From assembly GCA_947561715.1 (NCBI GenBank), contig OX387205.1, positions 8,685,001 through 8,749,000 on the forward strand: a stretch of DNA of 64,000 bases, in the 5' to 3' direction. How positions within the stretch are numbered: position 1 is the first letter of the stretch; every line of letters starts with the position of its first letter. The notes below the pieces were generated by a model. It was not told the DNA's origin. It ran no database searches and was given only the letters and a program-made list of their open reading frames with translations. The translations under genes were made by a program, and so were the position numbers. The DNA is from Ascidia mentula (lineage: Eukaryota > Chordata > Ascidiacea > Phlebobranchia > Ascidiidae). Of this stretch, positions 26,888-38,500 are shown one piece after another.

Positions 26888-29800
26888 TCAGTCTTCTGTC
26901 ATTGCCTCGTTTGCAATTTTGTCGATTGCGGTTTGTTCATCTCTTTGGTTGGCGCCAGAATCAACAAGACCTGCTCCGAGGCGCCACACGTGGACAAACT
27001 TGGATGCACTTGCGAACATATTTCGGCGTCGAGGGTTTGGTTGCATGTGGTTTACTGAACATGGTTTTCCATCGACACTAAAAATATATATTGACATGTA
27101 CTTGGCTTAATCCCTATTATTTTAATTAGGTTTTCCAGATCAGCTAAACGTAGTCTAATGGAGTAGAACTCGGTTAATTCGAATTCAGTTCTCCGGAAAT
27201 TCACCAAATTCGGACGAAATTGGAGGAACAAATGATTCGTAATCTCTCAACAAAAACAGCGTACCTTGTGACATCACAACTTGAAATGCAGCGAGAGGTT
27301 CTGACATCACAAGCCTCAATTCTACCACTGCCACCTGCAGCATATATAATTGCCGGTCTACTGCTTGACCAAAATGCACTGTAGAGGTAATTGGACGATC
27401 TGCCACTGACAGCCTCTTCAGGACGTATTTCACGCAATGGAGCTGATTGCAGTGAATGGTAAATCCTTTGCATTAAAAAAAAATGTTTCAGGGTTGGTGG
27501 TTAGGTTTGGTTTCGTGAAAGATTGGAATAGTTGCATGGTTGTCAGATCTTTTCAGTTTTAAAGGGTCACTGTCCGTTCTACAACATCTTTACAACAAGA
27601 TTCTAAAGATGTATTAATTAACAAAACTACAAAATATAGGTGTTTTCATTAAAATCTTGTGGTATAGACATTGTACATTTATCGCATTGGACTCCGGTGT
27701 ATCTTGAAGATCATCATACAACACTTGTTCATTTCCGAAGAAATTTATAAATTTGTGGTTCCGACTTCGCGTCATAAATGTGTCTGACGTCACAATGCTG
27801 CAGGTATTGGCGGAAAATGCATTGGTTTGGATAGGAGTTCTTCAATAAAACGCGTGTGACGCTGAGGTAAATCATTTTGCGGGAATTTTTTTTGGGGGGA
27901 AAAGCAGAAATTGTCGAAGAATACAAGTATCAAGTGCCAAAATTTCACGCTTAAGGCGAAGTTAATCGTCTGGAATTAACCGCAACTTGCGCGTCTAGCA
28001 GCTGCGCGTTTACTGTCTGGTTAGTGGGTAAAATTGCAGCATATGAAACAAAAGATTAAAAATCAAATTATAAACGTGTTCTCCTAATTCTCTATAAGTT
28101 CTGCAAAAGCTATTAAAATTTACGAAATTTACCTAACTTAGTTGTACGCACCAGCAAAGTAACATAATAGATAAGCTTTAGTGTCCGTCTCCTGTCAGTT
28201 AAAAGTATTCCAACAAAAGCATTTAGGGCTGTGCTACACGCGTTTTAGTAAGTAACTTCTATCCAAACCAATGCATTTCGGCCAATCTTTACCTGCAGCA
28301 TTGTGACGTCACGCCCATTGTTGAGGCGAAGCCGAAACCATGAATATGGTATGACATTACCTGCAAACTTGCTCAGTGGCACAAGTTAGGAAAAGGTGCC
28401 GATGAAATGGGGACCATTCAACGGAATACACAGGTCCAACATGGCTCTACAAACATTGATTTTTGAAAATAAACATGTTGAAAGTAAAAAAATGTCACAG
28501 AGTGACCTTTATTAGTGCATAGAATCATGTTTATAACCGATAAACATTATGCCATATTGAATGCACCAAGAATGCAGTTGTTTGAATTTTTTTGTTAGTT
28601 CATCATTTGTTTGCTTTTTTTTTATTTGTTCTTACCTCATAGACAAACGTGACTGGGTTTGAGTCACCAACTTCTATGGAGCATTTTAACACTGAGCCAT
28701 TTTCACATCCAACAACAACTGTTCCCATGGCGATAATGTTTGTTTGTGGCTGGGAAGGGTCACGGGGATCCCCCTTCATGGGACAACAGCTGGTAACTCC
28801 CACTGGACCATGGCCCTTGACACCTACACGTCTGGAAAAAATGATACACAAATTGTTAACAGACTGTAAATAGATTTAAATTAGATCCTAGATTTAAATT
28901 TTATGAAGATTTATTCAAAAGTTACAAAACAAACTAATATATGTAGTTTTAGTAATACCAACAAACATCACAATTGGTTTGTGCACAAAAGCAATTAACA
29001 ATTACCTTGGTAAATTAGCACCCCTAATTTTCATGTGTTTTTCCTTTTTCAGTGATGTTGCATCTCTTCCCTGCAAACATATCACTTAATAGCTTGGCAA
29101 AATTAACACAAATAAAAATGAAACCCAGTCACTAACCTTTCTCCATCTCCATACAATTAAATCACCATCTGTGCTAGCTGACAGAACTTGTAAATATCTG
29201 TGTAAAAATGGACTGGATTGTTTTTTCAATATATTCAATTACGTTCAATGCTTTGAGAGTTTTGTAACTTTAGCATTTGTCAAAATAGAAATATGATTGA
29301 ATGTACATACTTGGCACTTGTGCTTTGGATCCAACATAAACAAGTTACTGGATCAGCATGAGAAGCATCACTGTAAATCGCTTCATCTTTTGCCAAATCC
29401 CAAAGTACAACAACACCAGAAAACAAACCAGCTAAAAACAGTGTTTTAAATAATGCGGCATCAAAAAACACTGCATATAATGCATTTTACTATCAATCTT
29501 TATGCATTTTACTATCAACCTTTAAATCAACATTGTGTAGATTACAAAGCACAAGGTGGTTAAAAATGGTTTTTGTAGCAGTCACTCTTTTTTGAGGCTT
29601 CGGATTATCATGGGTAAATTTGAGATGTTTAGTACTTTATTTATTTTTTCACCTGCAATGTAGCCAGCAACATCTGGATGACATGAGATTGTCTGAACAC
29701 CACTTTCAAGTTCAAGTTTTTGGTCACATGAGTTTGGATTAATTTTAGATCGATCCAGATTCCAAAGACAAATATAGGACCTGAAATTATATTGTCAATA

Positions 29801-30810
29801 ACTCTGGGCATTTAATAAACAAAGTTTATTATTCAATTGTCAAACCTTTGATCATTCCATGCAAGATTTTCATTTGTTCCATAAGCAATAGCTAATGATG
29901 CCCCCGTACTCGTCCAGCACACACATGTAACATCAAAGGTGTTCTCATCAGAAAAAGTGTCTAAGTTTATTATAAGCAAACATTAATTTTATTTTTTTTA
30001 ACATCAAACAATCACTAGTCTTACCGCCACTGCTGACACTCTTGTCATTAAGAAGGTGTTCACATGTTATATGACTGTCCATGACCCCATATCTGGCCTT
30101 GATTATTCCACTATACAGGTTACAACTTGCATTGTTTACTTTTATCTGCCTGCACAAAATATTATTTGATAATTTCTGAAAGTATTTTTACATTTTTATG
30201 AAAATATCGTAAGAGCTCACTTGGTGACAATAGGCTCAGCTGCCAACAAAAATTGGGCTAGACTGGCACTATCAAAGTTTTGATTGCCAGCCTGTTGGGC
30301 ACTTGCCATTGTATCAAGCATAGATTCTGTTTGGCATTCCACATGTCTTGGTTTTCTTGTCTGTGTTTGAACTTCATAAGTCAACGTTTCACTGTGAAAC
30401 ATTTCGATTTATGATTAATGTGAAAAAATATTTTAATAAACTTTATTAATTTTGATTCCCATACATGTTTTTAAGAATTCTATTTAATAAACTTTAATGA
30501 CAAATTGCTTTTATACACATTAATAATTAGTGCTGCAGGAAACACAAGCACATTTTATTTTAATTTAAAAAAAATTTACGTCAATAAAAAATTGGGCAAA
30601 TCAATTGCAATCAGCTTGTTAACATGCTTTATATACTTGGAGGAGCAAAATATGTAAAAGTTAACTTATCGCGAATATGTTGTAACAACTGCTTAGTGAA
30701 GCATGTCGAAATATCACACACCTCGTCTGTGAACCGTTTTCCCGAAGCTTTTTGTGCGTCTTCCAATTTGACAAAAACTCCGTAGTATCCGTAATATAAT
30801 CTTCAAACAT
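26888..30810 (-). CDS. DYNC2I2: Cytoplasmic dynein-2 intermediate chain 2 (WDR34), WD-repeat protein
   Basis: Subunit of the dynein-2 motor that drives retrograde transport in cilia. Twelve exons read on the minus strand: 30722-30810, 30221-30391, 30025-30149, 29846-29960, 29653-29780, 29311-29431, 29137-29197, 29006-29070, 28636-28831, 28361-28446, 27265-27465 and 26888-27077; 515 residues, near the 536 of the human protein. All phases match and the frame closes. The N-terminal region has QTQT and ECQTES, the kind of sites that bind dynein light chains. WD repeats follow, with WNLDRSKI, GLFSGVVVLWDL, HADPVTCLCW, LSASTDGDLIVWRW, GPVYSVEWSPFHRHLFL and FASASKFVHVWRL, closely tracking vertebrate WDR34. 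The 86-base tenth exon is easy to miss because it abuts a fold-back repeat. The start codon is shared with a divergent promoter toward SET. Confidence 0.93.
27752..28344. mobile_element. Fold-back (inverted-repeat) element in DYNC2I2 intron 10
   Basis: Arms at about 27752-27860 and 28232-28344 are reverse complements of each other over roughly 100 bases, sharing GACGTCACAATGCTGCAGG, ATGCATTGGTTTGGATA and AAAACGCGTGT. The spacer is about 370 bases and AT-rich with no open frame of note. This is the form of a non-autonomous DNA element. The ends and target duplication are not certain. Confidence 0.65.
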
Positions 30811-31279
30811 TTTGTTTTCTTCCTAATTTAACTGTTTGTTTTCAAATTGTTAAAGTAAATTTAAAACAAAGCTAGTTTAACGTGAACGGTGTAAGTTTCA
30901 CAGGACAGCAGTCACGGCGCAAGTACATTTGGTAACTGCCGCGCGAGTTTCAGTTCACAGGCCCTGACTACTCCGCGAAGAGAAAAAAAGAGAGAAAACT
31001 GCTCTGATAAGGCGGCGCGACAACGATTCGCGTATGATTGACCAATCAGTGGCCTTAATTTCATGGTGAATGGTTTCTGCGCCAATGAGCGGTTACAATC
31101 ACAAGAAGAAAGAAGTAAACAAAAAGGAGAGACGTGGGAGAAATTTCACGCGCCAGGCTCCAACACCGTGAGGTTCGATTCTTGCTTCGTCGCTCGGTAA
31201 GTCGTCAGTCGGCATTTGATCGTTGGTTGTTGTCAGACGTTTGACGTAGTTTGTCACAGAAATCAAAATCAAGTTCGAA
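30811..31279. promoter_or_regulatory. Shared divergent promoter of DYNC2I2 and SET
   Basis: The two start codons lie 469 bases apart and point away from each other. CCAAT boxes occur at 31042-31046 (in ACCAATCAG) and 31082-31086 (in GCCAATGAG), with several GC-rich CGCG patches between, and no clear TATA box. This is the usual form of a bidirectional housekeeping promoter. Which CCAAT serves which gene cannot be told. Confidence 0.65.
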
Positions 31280-33412
31280 ATGTCCGCGAAGACGCAAGCT
31301 AAGAAGCCCAAAGTCGAAGGGGAAAAAGATGGAATCAGCAACGGACCAGGCAAGTTTGATAAACCAATAATTTTTTCGCGATGTAGAAACTCGGTTGCTT
31401 TGATAACTTAAGAGTGCTATTAATTGTTTGGATTGATATAAAAACTCCAAAAGTAAGAATATGTTAAAATAAAGGAAAACTCAGTAGAATGCATCTTTAT
31501 TTGCCTTTTATCGTTGTGTAGTTTGTTGATGTGAAACCAATTGTGATTTCCTTTTATCGTAAAGCGTGGTCGTGAAAGGCTCACGTGCCACGCGTTGCAC
31601 ATGGCGCCATCTCGAGGATGTTGAAATATGATCGGTTTCTTGAGCTGTTAAAATATTTTCGCCTTGTAGCAGGAAAAAATCATATTAAGCTTCTTAAATA
31701 TTGAATTTGAAATATGCAGCATTGGTACAATCAAAATTGTGATACATATGTGGTAAACACTAAACAGTATTCATTGTTGTTTTAAAAAATTAGATGCAGA
31801 GGCACAAGATGCAATTGAAAAAATAGATGAGCTTCAAAATGAAATTGACCGACTAAATGAACAAGCTAGTGAAGAAATTTTAAAAGTTGAACAAAAATAC
31901 ATCAGATTGAGGTTTGTTGATTTGTTAAAGCATTGTGATTTTATCAGAGTAAAGTACATGTCTGCATTTTGTACTGATAATAATTGTAGACAAAATTGAT
32001 ATAATTGCAAATGAATGTAACATCGGTTAATGGGCTATGTTGTTTGTTCGAAAGTTCAATACCTTTACATTTTTAAAATTGTATTTTAAAGTAAAAACTA
32101 ATGTGAAATATTTGCAGATGGCCACATTTCCAGAAGCGATCTCTTTTGATTGAAAAAATACCTAATTTCTGGGTTACAACATTCATCAATCATCCACAAA
32201 TATCAGCATTGCTGGATGAGGATGATGAAGATGCTCTTCATTACCTTACTAAAGTTGAAGTCCATGAAATAGATGACCTCAAAGCTGGATATACCATTAG
32301 TTTTGTAAGATAAATTGAAGCATTTATTTGTTATGCAAGTAGTGTTATGATAACATTGTGGTTTTACATTAAGTTAGCAAAAAAATAAATTTAATTCATT
32401 TAAAAAATATATGTATAATCCCCTACACATAAATAAAATTACATAAAACAAAACCAAATATTCAAAAACTTTTGTTTTAATTTTTGTAGCATTTTGCTGA
32501 GAATGAGTATTTTGAAAATGATGTGATTTCGAAAGAATTTCTTATGAATGAGAATGGTGATCCATCCTCCACCTCCACCCCCATTCGATGGAAGGAAGGA
32601 AAGGTAGTTTAATTGGTTCCATTTCAATAAGACAGTGGGGAGGCTTAGAAAATATATCTTCTTTTAAAAATGAACTCTATGTCCTAAATATATCTGGTTT
32701 TCTGTTGGATTTGAATGTAAATTAAGATAATGGACACCAACAAAAATCTGGGGTTATGTTGTCCAGTGCCCAACAGTTGCTACAAAAATGTTGTTTTGCT
32801 TGTTTTATAGTCATTAAAATTATATAGTCCAATCTATAGATAATAATCAATCATTTTGTGCAGGATTTAACAAAACGGGAAACACAAAACAACACCAAGG
32901 GCAAGCGAAAACATGAAGAGCCCGAGAGTTTTTTCAGGTTGGATTAATTCACATTCATTTGCTTTTAGTGTCGAATTTCAATTAAATCTATTCCTTTCAG
33001 TTGGTTTAATGATCCCGGTGATGCAGGAGCAGATGAACTTGGAGAAGTAATTAAGGATGATATTTGGCCCAACCCTCTTCAGTACTACCTTGTTCCAGAG
33101 GGAGACATGGATGATGAAGAGGATGATGAGGAAGAAATAGATGATGAAGAGGGTCTGGATGATATTGATGAGGAAGGCGATGAAGAAGATGATGATGTAG
33201 AAGGAGCAGATGTAATTTTTTTGAAATCTTATAGTGTTCTTTTGTGCATTAGTTATTTCTTACATATATTTAAATATTTGAAACATCAAAGACTCCTTAT
33301 GTACTAATGTAAGTATGTTCGGTTGGCCTAAAATCGTGAGAAAAGCTATTTTTGAGCTACAAAATTCAAAAATGTTAACATTTGTTTCATTCTGTTGCAG
33401 GATGAAGATTGA
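31280..33412 (+). CDS. SET: SET, nucleosome-assembly-family histone chaperone
   Basis: Binds histones, inhibits histone acetylation and PP2A in vertebrates, and acts mainly in the nucleus. Seven exons: 31280-31349, 31794-31911, 32118-32304, 32490-32603, 32864-32937, 33001-33211 and 33401-33412; 261 residues against 277 or 290 in human. Seen: a lysine-rich start, an N-terminal dimerisation coiled coil ([17 protein letters not shown]), the NAP core with [43 protein letters not shown] and [21 protein letters not shown], and a long Asp/Glu tail. The first intron uses a GC donor (AG|GCAAGT), and the phase match to exon 2 supports it. The last coding exon holds only three residues (DED) and the stop. 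Reading through the exon 6 donor instead would add a hydrophobic tail unlike any SET protein. Confidence 0.95.
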
Positions 33413-33826
33413 TGCAAAAACTAAAATACAACCGTTTGGACCAAATCATGACTTTTATACTCTCTGTGAGTCAGGGAAGCAACAAGTTTTGTTTGCTGAA
33501 TTTTCCTGCCAACATGTTTGTATCATCCTGGAGTTTCCATTGTTTTCCATTTAAATGTTGACACGTTCTGTGTACAAATTTTGGTGGCGATGTCAGGTGT
33601 CTTTTGCAACTTGTTGGTTATTTTCGTTCCGGCATTTTTTACTCTCGCCAAAAGCGGCCGAGAAATAAACCCTTTCTTTAAATGTGTTCGAACGAGCTGG
33701 GAAGTCTGGCATAAACTTATTCTATTATGGGGTAATCTGCAATACGCCGTGTCAGTCTCCGGTCTAGAACTTTTAGTAGTGGCTGTTGCGCTATTTGGAC
33801 AGACGGACTATTGAAGAACTTCATTA
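33413..33826 (+). other. SET 3' untranslated region
   Basis: Follows the SET stop codon and contains an AATAAA at 33664. An open frame of 98 codons (33518-33814) with hydrophobic runs lies here, but it has no family resemblance and is most simply non-coding. Confidence 0.55.
33664..33669 (+). terminator. Polyadenylation signal AATAAA (SET gene)
   Basis: The first AATAAA after the SET stop, about 250 bases downstream. A second AATAAA near 34785 lies beyond the transposon. Confidence 0.5.
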
Positions 33827-33834
33827 TTCTAGAG

Positions 33835-34591
33835 CAGTGGTTCCCAACCTTTTGTGGTTGGTGACCCCCTATATTGATTTAAACTAACTTGCGACCCCCA
33901 CCATTTTTTTCCCAACAGCAATATCAATCAAAGTGCATTTTACAGTATATCATTTATTGGCAATCGCTTTGCTCCATAAGACGGCTGACTTGCAACTTCA
34001 TAGCCAAGTTTGAAATCCTTGGTTGAGTATTTGACAACGCTAAAATCTGAAAACTACCTCCCAAGTCAAATCTCTGACGTTTCAAACCGGCCTCATGACG
34101 TTTGAAGAATTCCTAATCTTTTTTTCACGTGTTAGGGGTGCATGGTGTGTAAATGGCGGTTTAATTTAGACGGCTTGATTCAGCACTGCACCACATTGCA
34201 CAAGACACACGGAGGCTTTTCAGTGCAAGTGCAGATTATGCGGGTAAATCCAAACTTCAAATATTCTTCAACATATTTACGCTTCTTCTCCATGACCAGA
34301 GTTAAAGAAAAACACTGCACCTTGATATCTCACTGCTACTTACAACTGAACGCCCTAAACTGCTTTTTGATACTTTCATTGTTGATGACAATAATTGCTG
34401 TGATGTTTCAATGACAATGCCTGTGCACAATGTTAGTGGCACATAGCCTACTGCTTATCGTCCCTGACAAGACAAAGCGATAGTAGGCCCAACTAGTTGT
34501 AGCCTATGTGTTGTAACAAGTTATAAAAACATCACATATATGTCGCGACCCACAGATAGCCTTCCCGCGACCCCCAGGTTGGGAACCACTG
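33835..34591. mobile_element. Non-autonomous hAT-type transposon, 757 bases
   Basis: Terminal inverted repeats CAGTGGTTCCCAACCT and AGGTTGGGAACCACTG are perfect. The 8-base sequence TTCTAGAG flanks both sides (33827-33834 and 34592-34599), the target duplication size of the hAT superfamily. Subterminal GCGACCCCC motifs are also typical. The interior has no transposase, so it depends on a helper elsewhere. Perfect ends and target copies suggest a fairly young insertion, between SET and MROH1. Confidence 0.93.
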
Positions 34592-34599
34592 TTCTAGAG

Positions 34600-35506
34600 T
34601 AAGGCATTCTTCGAAAATCTCTTCCTAGTTTGTAGCGAAAATCTTGTTTTTGCAAAAGCCTCGATATCACAATCATTTTTGCACAAGACGTTGAACATAT
34701 TTTCCCAAAACAGCTTATTCTATTAATGTTGTTTGTCGTTGCGTAGACGTGGGTACGCTCCATATCTACGTGCGATCAATCTCCAATAAAATCATAGGGT
34801 GTTTACGTCAAGAGCGATTTGCTGCTAAATCCGACTACTTTCTTATATGGACCCGCATTATTGGTCTGTCCGTATGGCCCTTATCAGTACGATGTTGTCT
34901 GTCATATTAATCTTAGAGGAACGTTTTGTAATCCTCTGCGATCCTTTCGCAGGCGTGATTTTAGGTGAAACCACGTTTTCAATAGGCGCACTAAGCAAGA
35001 AAGCAAAACCTTTCCGGTAGTGCAGTGCCATCGTCTTTACGTTTGGTGTTCACGTAGTCGCCCTTATGCACAAGCCATGGTCTGTGGTCCTGCTGTTCAC
35101 GTCTTACATCCAGTTACGTTGACTATTCCAATAATATTTGTTCCATCCCAAAATATTCATTGCCAGAACGAGACGGGTGGGGTTTTCATAAATTGAATTT
35201 ATCATTTTCATAATTGTCTTGTAAAAATATTAGGCCAGGTCTTGAAAATCTGTTTTTTTTTCATTTGCTAATAAAATCGTGGAATACTGTTTTAGCATTC
35301 TATAATTAAACCATAAAACACCGCAATTATTCTATGGCGGGTCGTTTGTAAACACACGCACGTGATAGAACGGTGTGTGACGTCATCGTATTTAGGTGAA
35401 ATCGTCCGGCGTCTTCATATTCTTTACGCGTTTACATGAAGAGAAAACGGATATTATCTTTGTGATAAAACATATTTATATACTGACAAACTGAAGCAAA
35501 AAAGAC
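34600..35506. other. Intergenic DNA and MROH1 promoter region
   Basis: No exon seen. The last 200 bases before 35507 are presumably promoter and 5' untranslated region of MROH1, including a TGACGTCA near 35380. No core element could be assigned. Confidence 0.45.
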
Positions 35507-38500
35507 ATGAGTTCATCACCTTCTCCTGGGTCCCAGGCCTCAGGTAATATGGCTTAATACGAAATACAAGTTAAATACCAATGTGTTGCAAATTTATATA
35601 GGCTAATTTAATCAAAAGGGAACCAATCTTTGGAAAAATGTAAACCAGAGGTTTTTAATATTTCCCAGTAACATTCGAAACTACTTAAATTTGCACTATG
35701 TTATTTGCCCAAATGTTCTACACTTCATTTTATTTTTGGTGAAAGCATAGGAAAATGTCCAACCTTTAATGTACTGATGTTAAAAAAACTTGATGTGCTG
35801 TACAGAAATAATTTATTTTAATTTTTTCTATTTAACCTGCTGCTTTTATACACCTTGGCAAAAAACTTATTCTAAACAATGTTTCAGACATTAAGCAAAT
35901 ACCTTACAAATGGCTTTGATGCAATTTGGTTACTTACACATTGTGTCTTTGCTCGTGTTTAGGATTGGCTGCAGCACTTATATCAAGTTCATTTGACAAA
36001 GAGCCCCAAATTAAAGAAGCTATTTCAGAATCACTTTCAACATTTGGGAGGAAAAGTCCGGAATTGGTTTTGGATGCAATACACTCTTTTCTTGTCAATC
36101 ACCCCAAAGTAATACTATCATTTTTGTCATTTTAAAATGGTATTAAAATAATATTTGGCTATATAGTGAATGGTGAACACAAATCATTAGATTTTACATT
36201 GACATGAACTTGTATGAAAAAAACTTTTTTTATATGTTGTTAAAAACATTCAAATTTTTCAACTGATGACAATACATTTTTAATATCGTGCAAACTCATG
36301 ACTAAGACTAGTGGATGCAACAATATACTTAATTTTCTTAATATTTTACATATCCAGATTGACCAGAATCATAGAATTCTGCTTTTGCATTGTATCGACA
36401 ACATTTTACAAGAGACATGTTCATCAATTACATCGGAAACTGCTAAGAAATTAATAACAATTGCTTCAGAAGATCTTACAAAAGCAAAAGTATGTACATC
36501 TTGTGGCAGATCTAGAACCACATTTTCATACCATGCCTAAATGCTAGATTATTCACTGTACAATCTTGTACATTATTCACTTGTTTCTAAATATTTTATT
36601 CATACAGTAAACATATCATCAACAAATTTTTTAATGAAAGATGGCTACATATTATGTTTATTTTGTGCAGAAAGCCACTCTTGAGTTGCATAGTGTGGCA
36701 AGCGACATACTTGTCTCTGCTGGGATGTATTTTCTCAGTGAAGTAATGGAGGAATTATTAAAGAAATTTGTGCCAGGAATTCTCCCCCACTCTTTTGTTG
36801 TCCAAACCCTTGGAAAATTGTCTGTTGCAAATGGTGAGTTATAGGAACAGATTTTGTGTCAAATATGTTTTTTTCGTGTAAGGTTATGATATTTCCCTGA
36901 TTTTGTCCTATTCTTCTGAAAGACTTACACTAAAATTAAAGAAATGTGCCACACCAGGATAATTCAGTTATTAATATACACAGTACTATATTTATTGGTA
37001 GGAAAAAGTGGCTTAAAATAAAAATGTTTTTTTGGTGGCGTAGCAGTCTTTTGACTAGAAAAGTATGGAGAAAATACTTAAAAGGATTGGTTTTGTAAAA
37101 GTTTGTGATAACCTATTGCAGTTAATGGGATGGCGGCATACATGGGAAAACTACTTTCAACCACACTTCCATTACTCTCACTGGCAAAGACTGAAGTCCA
37201 TAGGTAGGAAACCTTTGTAACATAAATGTTTATCAAACATTTTCATGTTTGTTTGCCTGAACTTGGTAACATGGTATGTCCGTATGTTTATGCTTGTAGG
37301 GTTATTTTCTCCAAGTGTTTAACCAACTTCTGCGAAAGTATTTTGGAGTTTGTGGCTAATGACAATACAGAAGGTGAAAACCAGATTAGCAAAACAACAT
37401 TTTCAACAGAAATTTATGGCGCTTACGATATTTTATACACATCTTGGTTACAAACGCGAGACACAAAGGTTAGTAAAAGTGTTCGGATGAGTTATTTACT
37501 ATTTGTCTTAAAACTGAAATGATTTTTAAAATTGTTTTTCTCACATATTCGCATCTTTTTTTATTGCTTTATTAGAAAAAGACAAAACAAAAGGTATTAA
37601 ATTATTTAAGTGCATTGTTTGCTTGCACATTGAAACATGATTATGGAAGTTACTTAAGTGCTTGTTATACTTTGAGCAACATTTAGGACAGTGGTTCTTA
37701 ACGTAGGAAGGGTGTGCGCTAGTGATGTTCCCAGTTCCAAATTATCCGGCCCGGCCGGATCCGGATAGTTATTAATCAAATCCGGCCGGATAATTTGGAT
37801 CCGGCAGTTTGTTAACACTGATTCGTGTATTATGGCAAAAATGCTATGTTAAGGTTAGCCTGTCATAAGTGGAACAAATCAACTTGGGCATTTATTAATA
37901 TGGTATAACACGTCACGAAAAACCTTAATAACAAATAACAAAAAAATCTTACGTCGGCGAGTATAACAGACTGGGTCCCAAAAACGAGTAATTTGCGAAT
38001 TGTTTGTACGCTTTTAGGACAAAAATGCTTTCCCAACTATCCGGTAAAATTAAGTGTATTATCCGGCCGGGTCCGTGTATTGAAAATTGGTCAATATCCG
38101 GCCGGGTCCGGGTACCCGGATCCGGCGCAACCCATCACTAGTGTGCGCCACCCGTAGTATTGAAGGGGGCAGGAAAGGGTCTCTATATGGGTGCTATTTA
38201 TATTGGTCACTTTCCCTTTTGCTACCCTGAATCAATGTAAGAAAACACTGAAGATATGAGTAAAGTAGTAGATCCACCATATCAAATTATGATCTACCAT
38301 TATGTTATAATATATTTCATGGTTGATTGTTATGTCATACAACAATTGTTCTCTAATATTGACATATATGCTTCTGTAATGATTGCTGTAGCATTGCTGC
38401 AATTGTTGCAATAGAAAAGTAATTAATCATGCATACTTGATTGTTTGCAATCTTTAAAATTTAAAAAACTAATTCCTGTTACAGTGTAAGGTAACTGAAC

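Noticed and set aside
27560..28514. GGTCACT-type ends seeming to bracket a large element in DYNC2I2
   Set aside because: The match is only about 12 bases and the bracket would enclose coding exon 10 (28361-28446); the clear inverted repeat ends inside, at about 28344.
31099..31450. Minus-strand open frames of 81-84 codons over the SET start
   Set aside because: They lie across the divergent promoter and SET exon 1, show no domain, and are not in phase with DYNC2I2.
33518..33814. 98-codon hydrophobic open frame after SET
   Set aside because: Lies in the SET 3' untranslated region, no recognisable family, no splice link.
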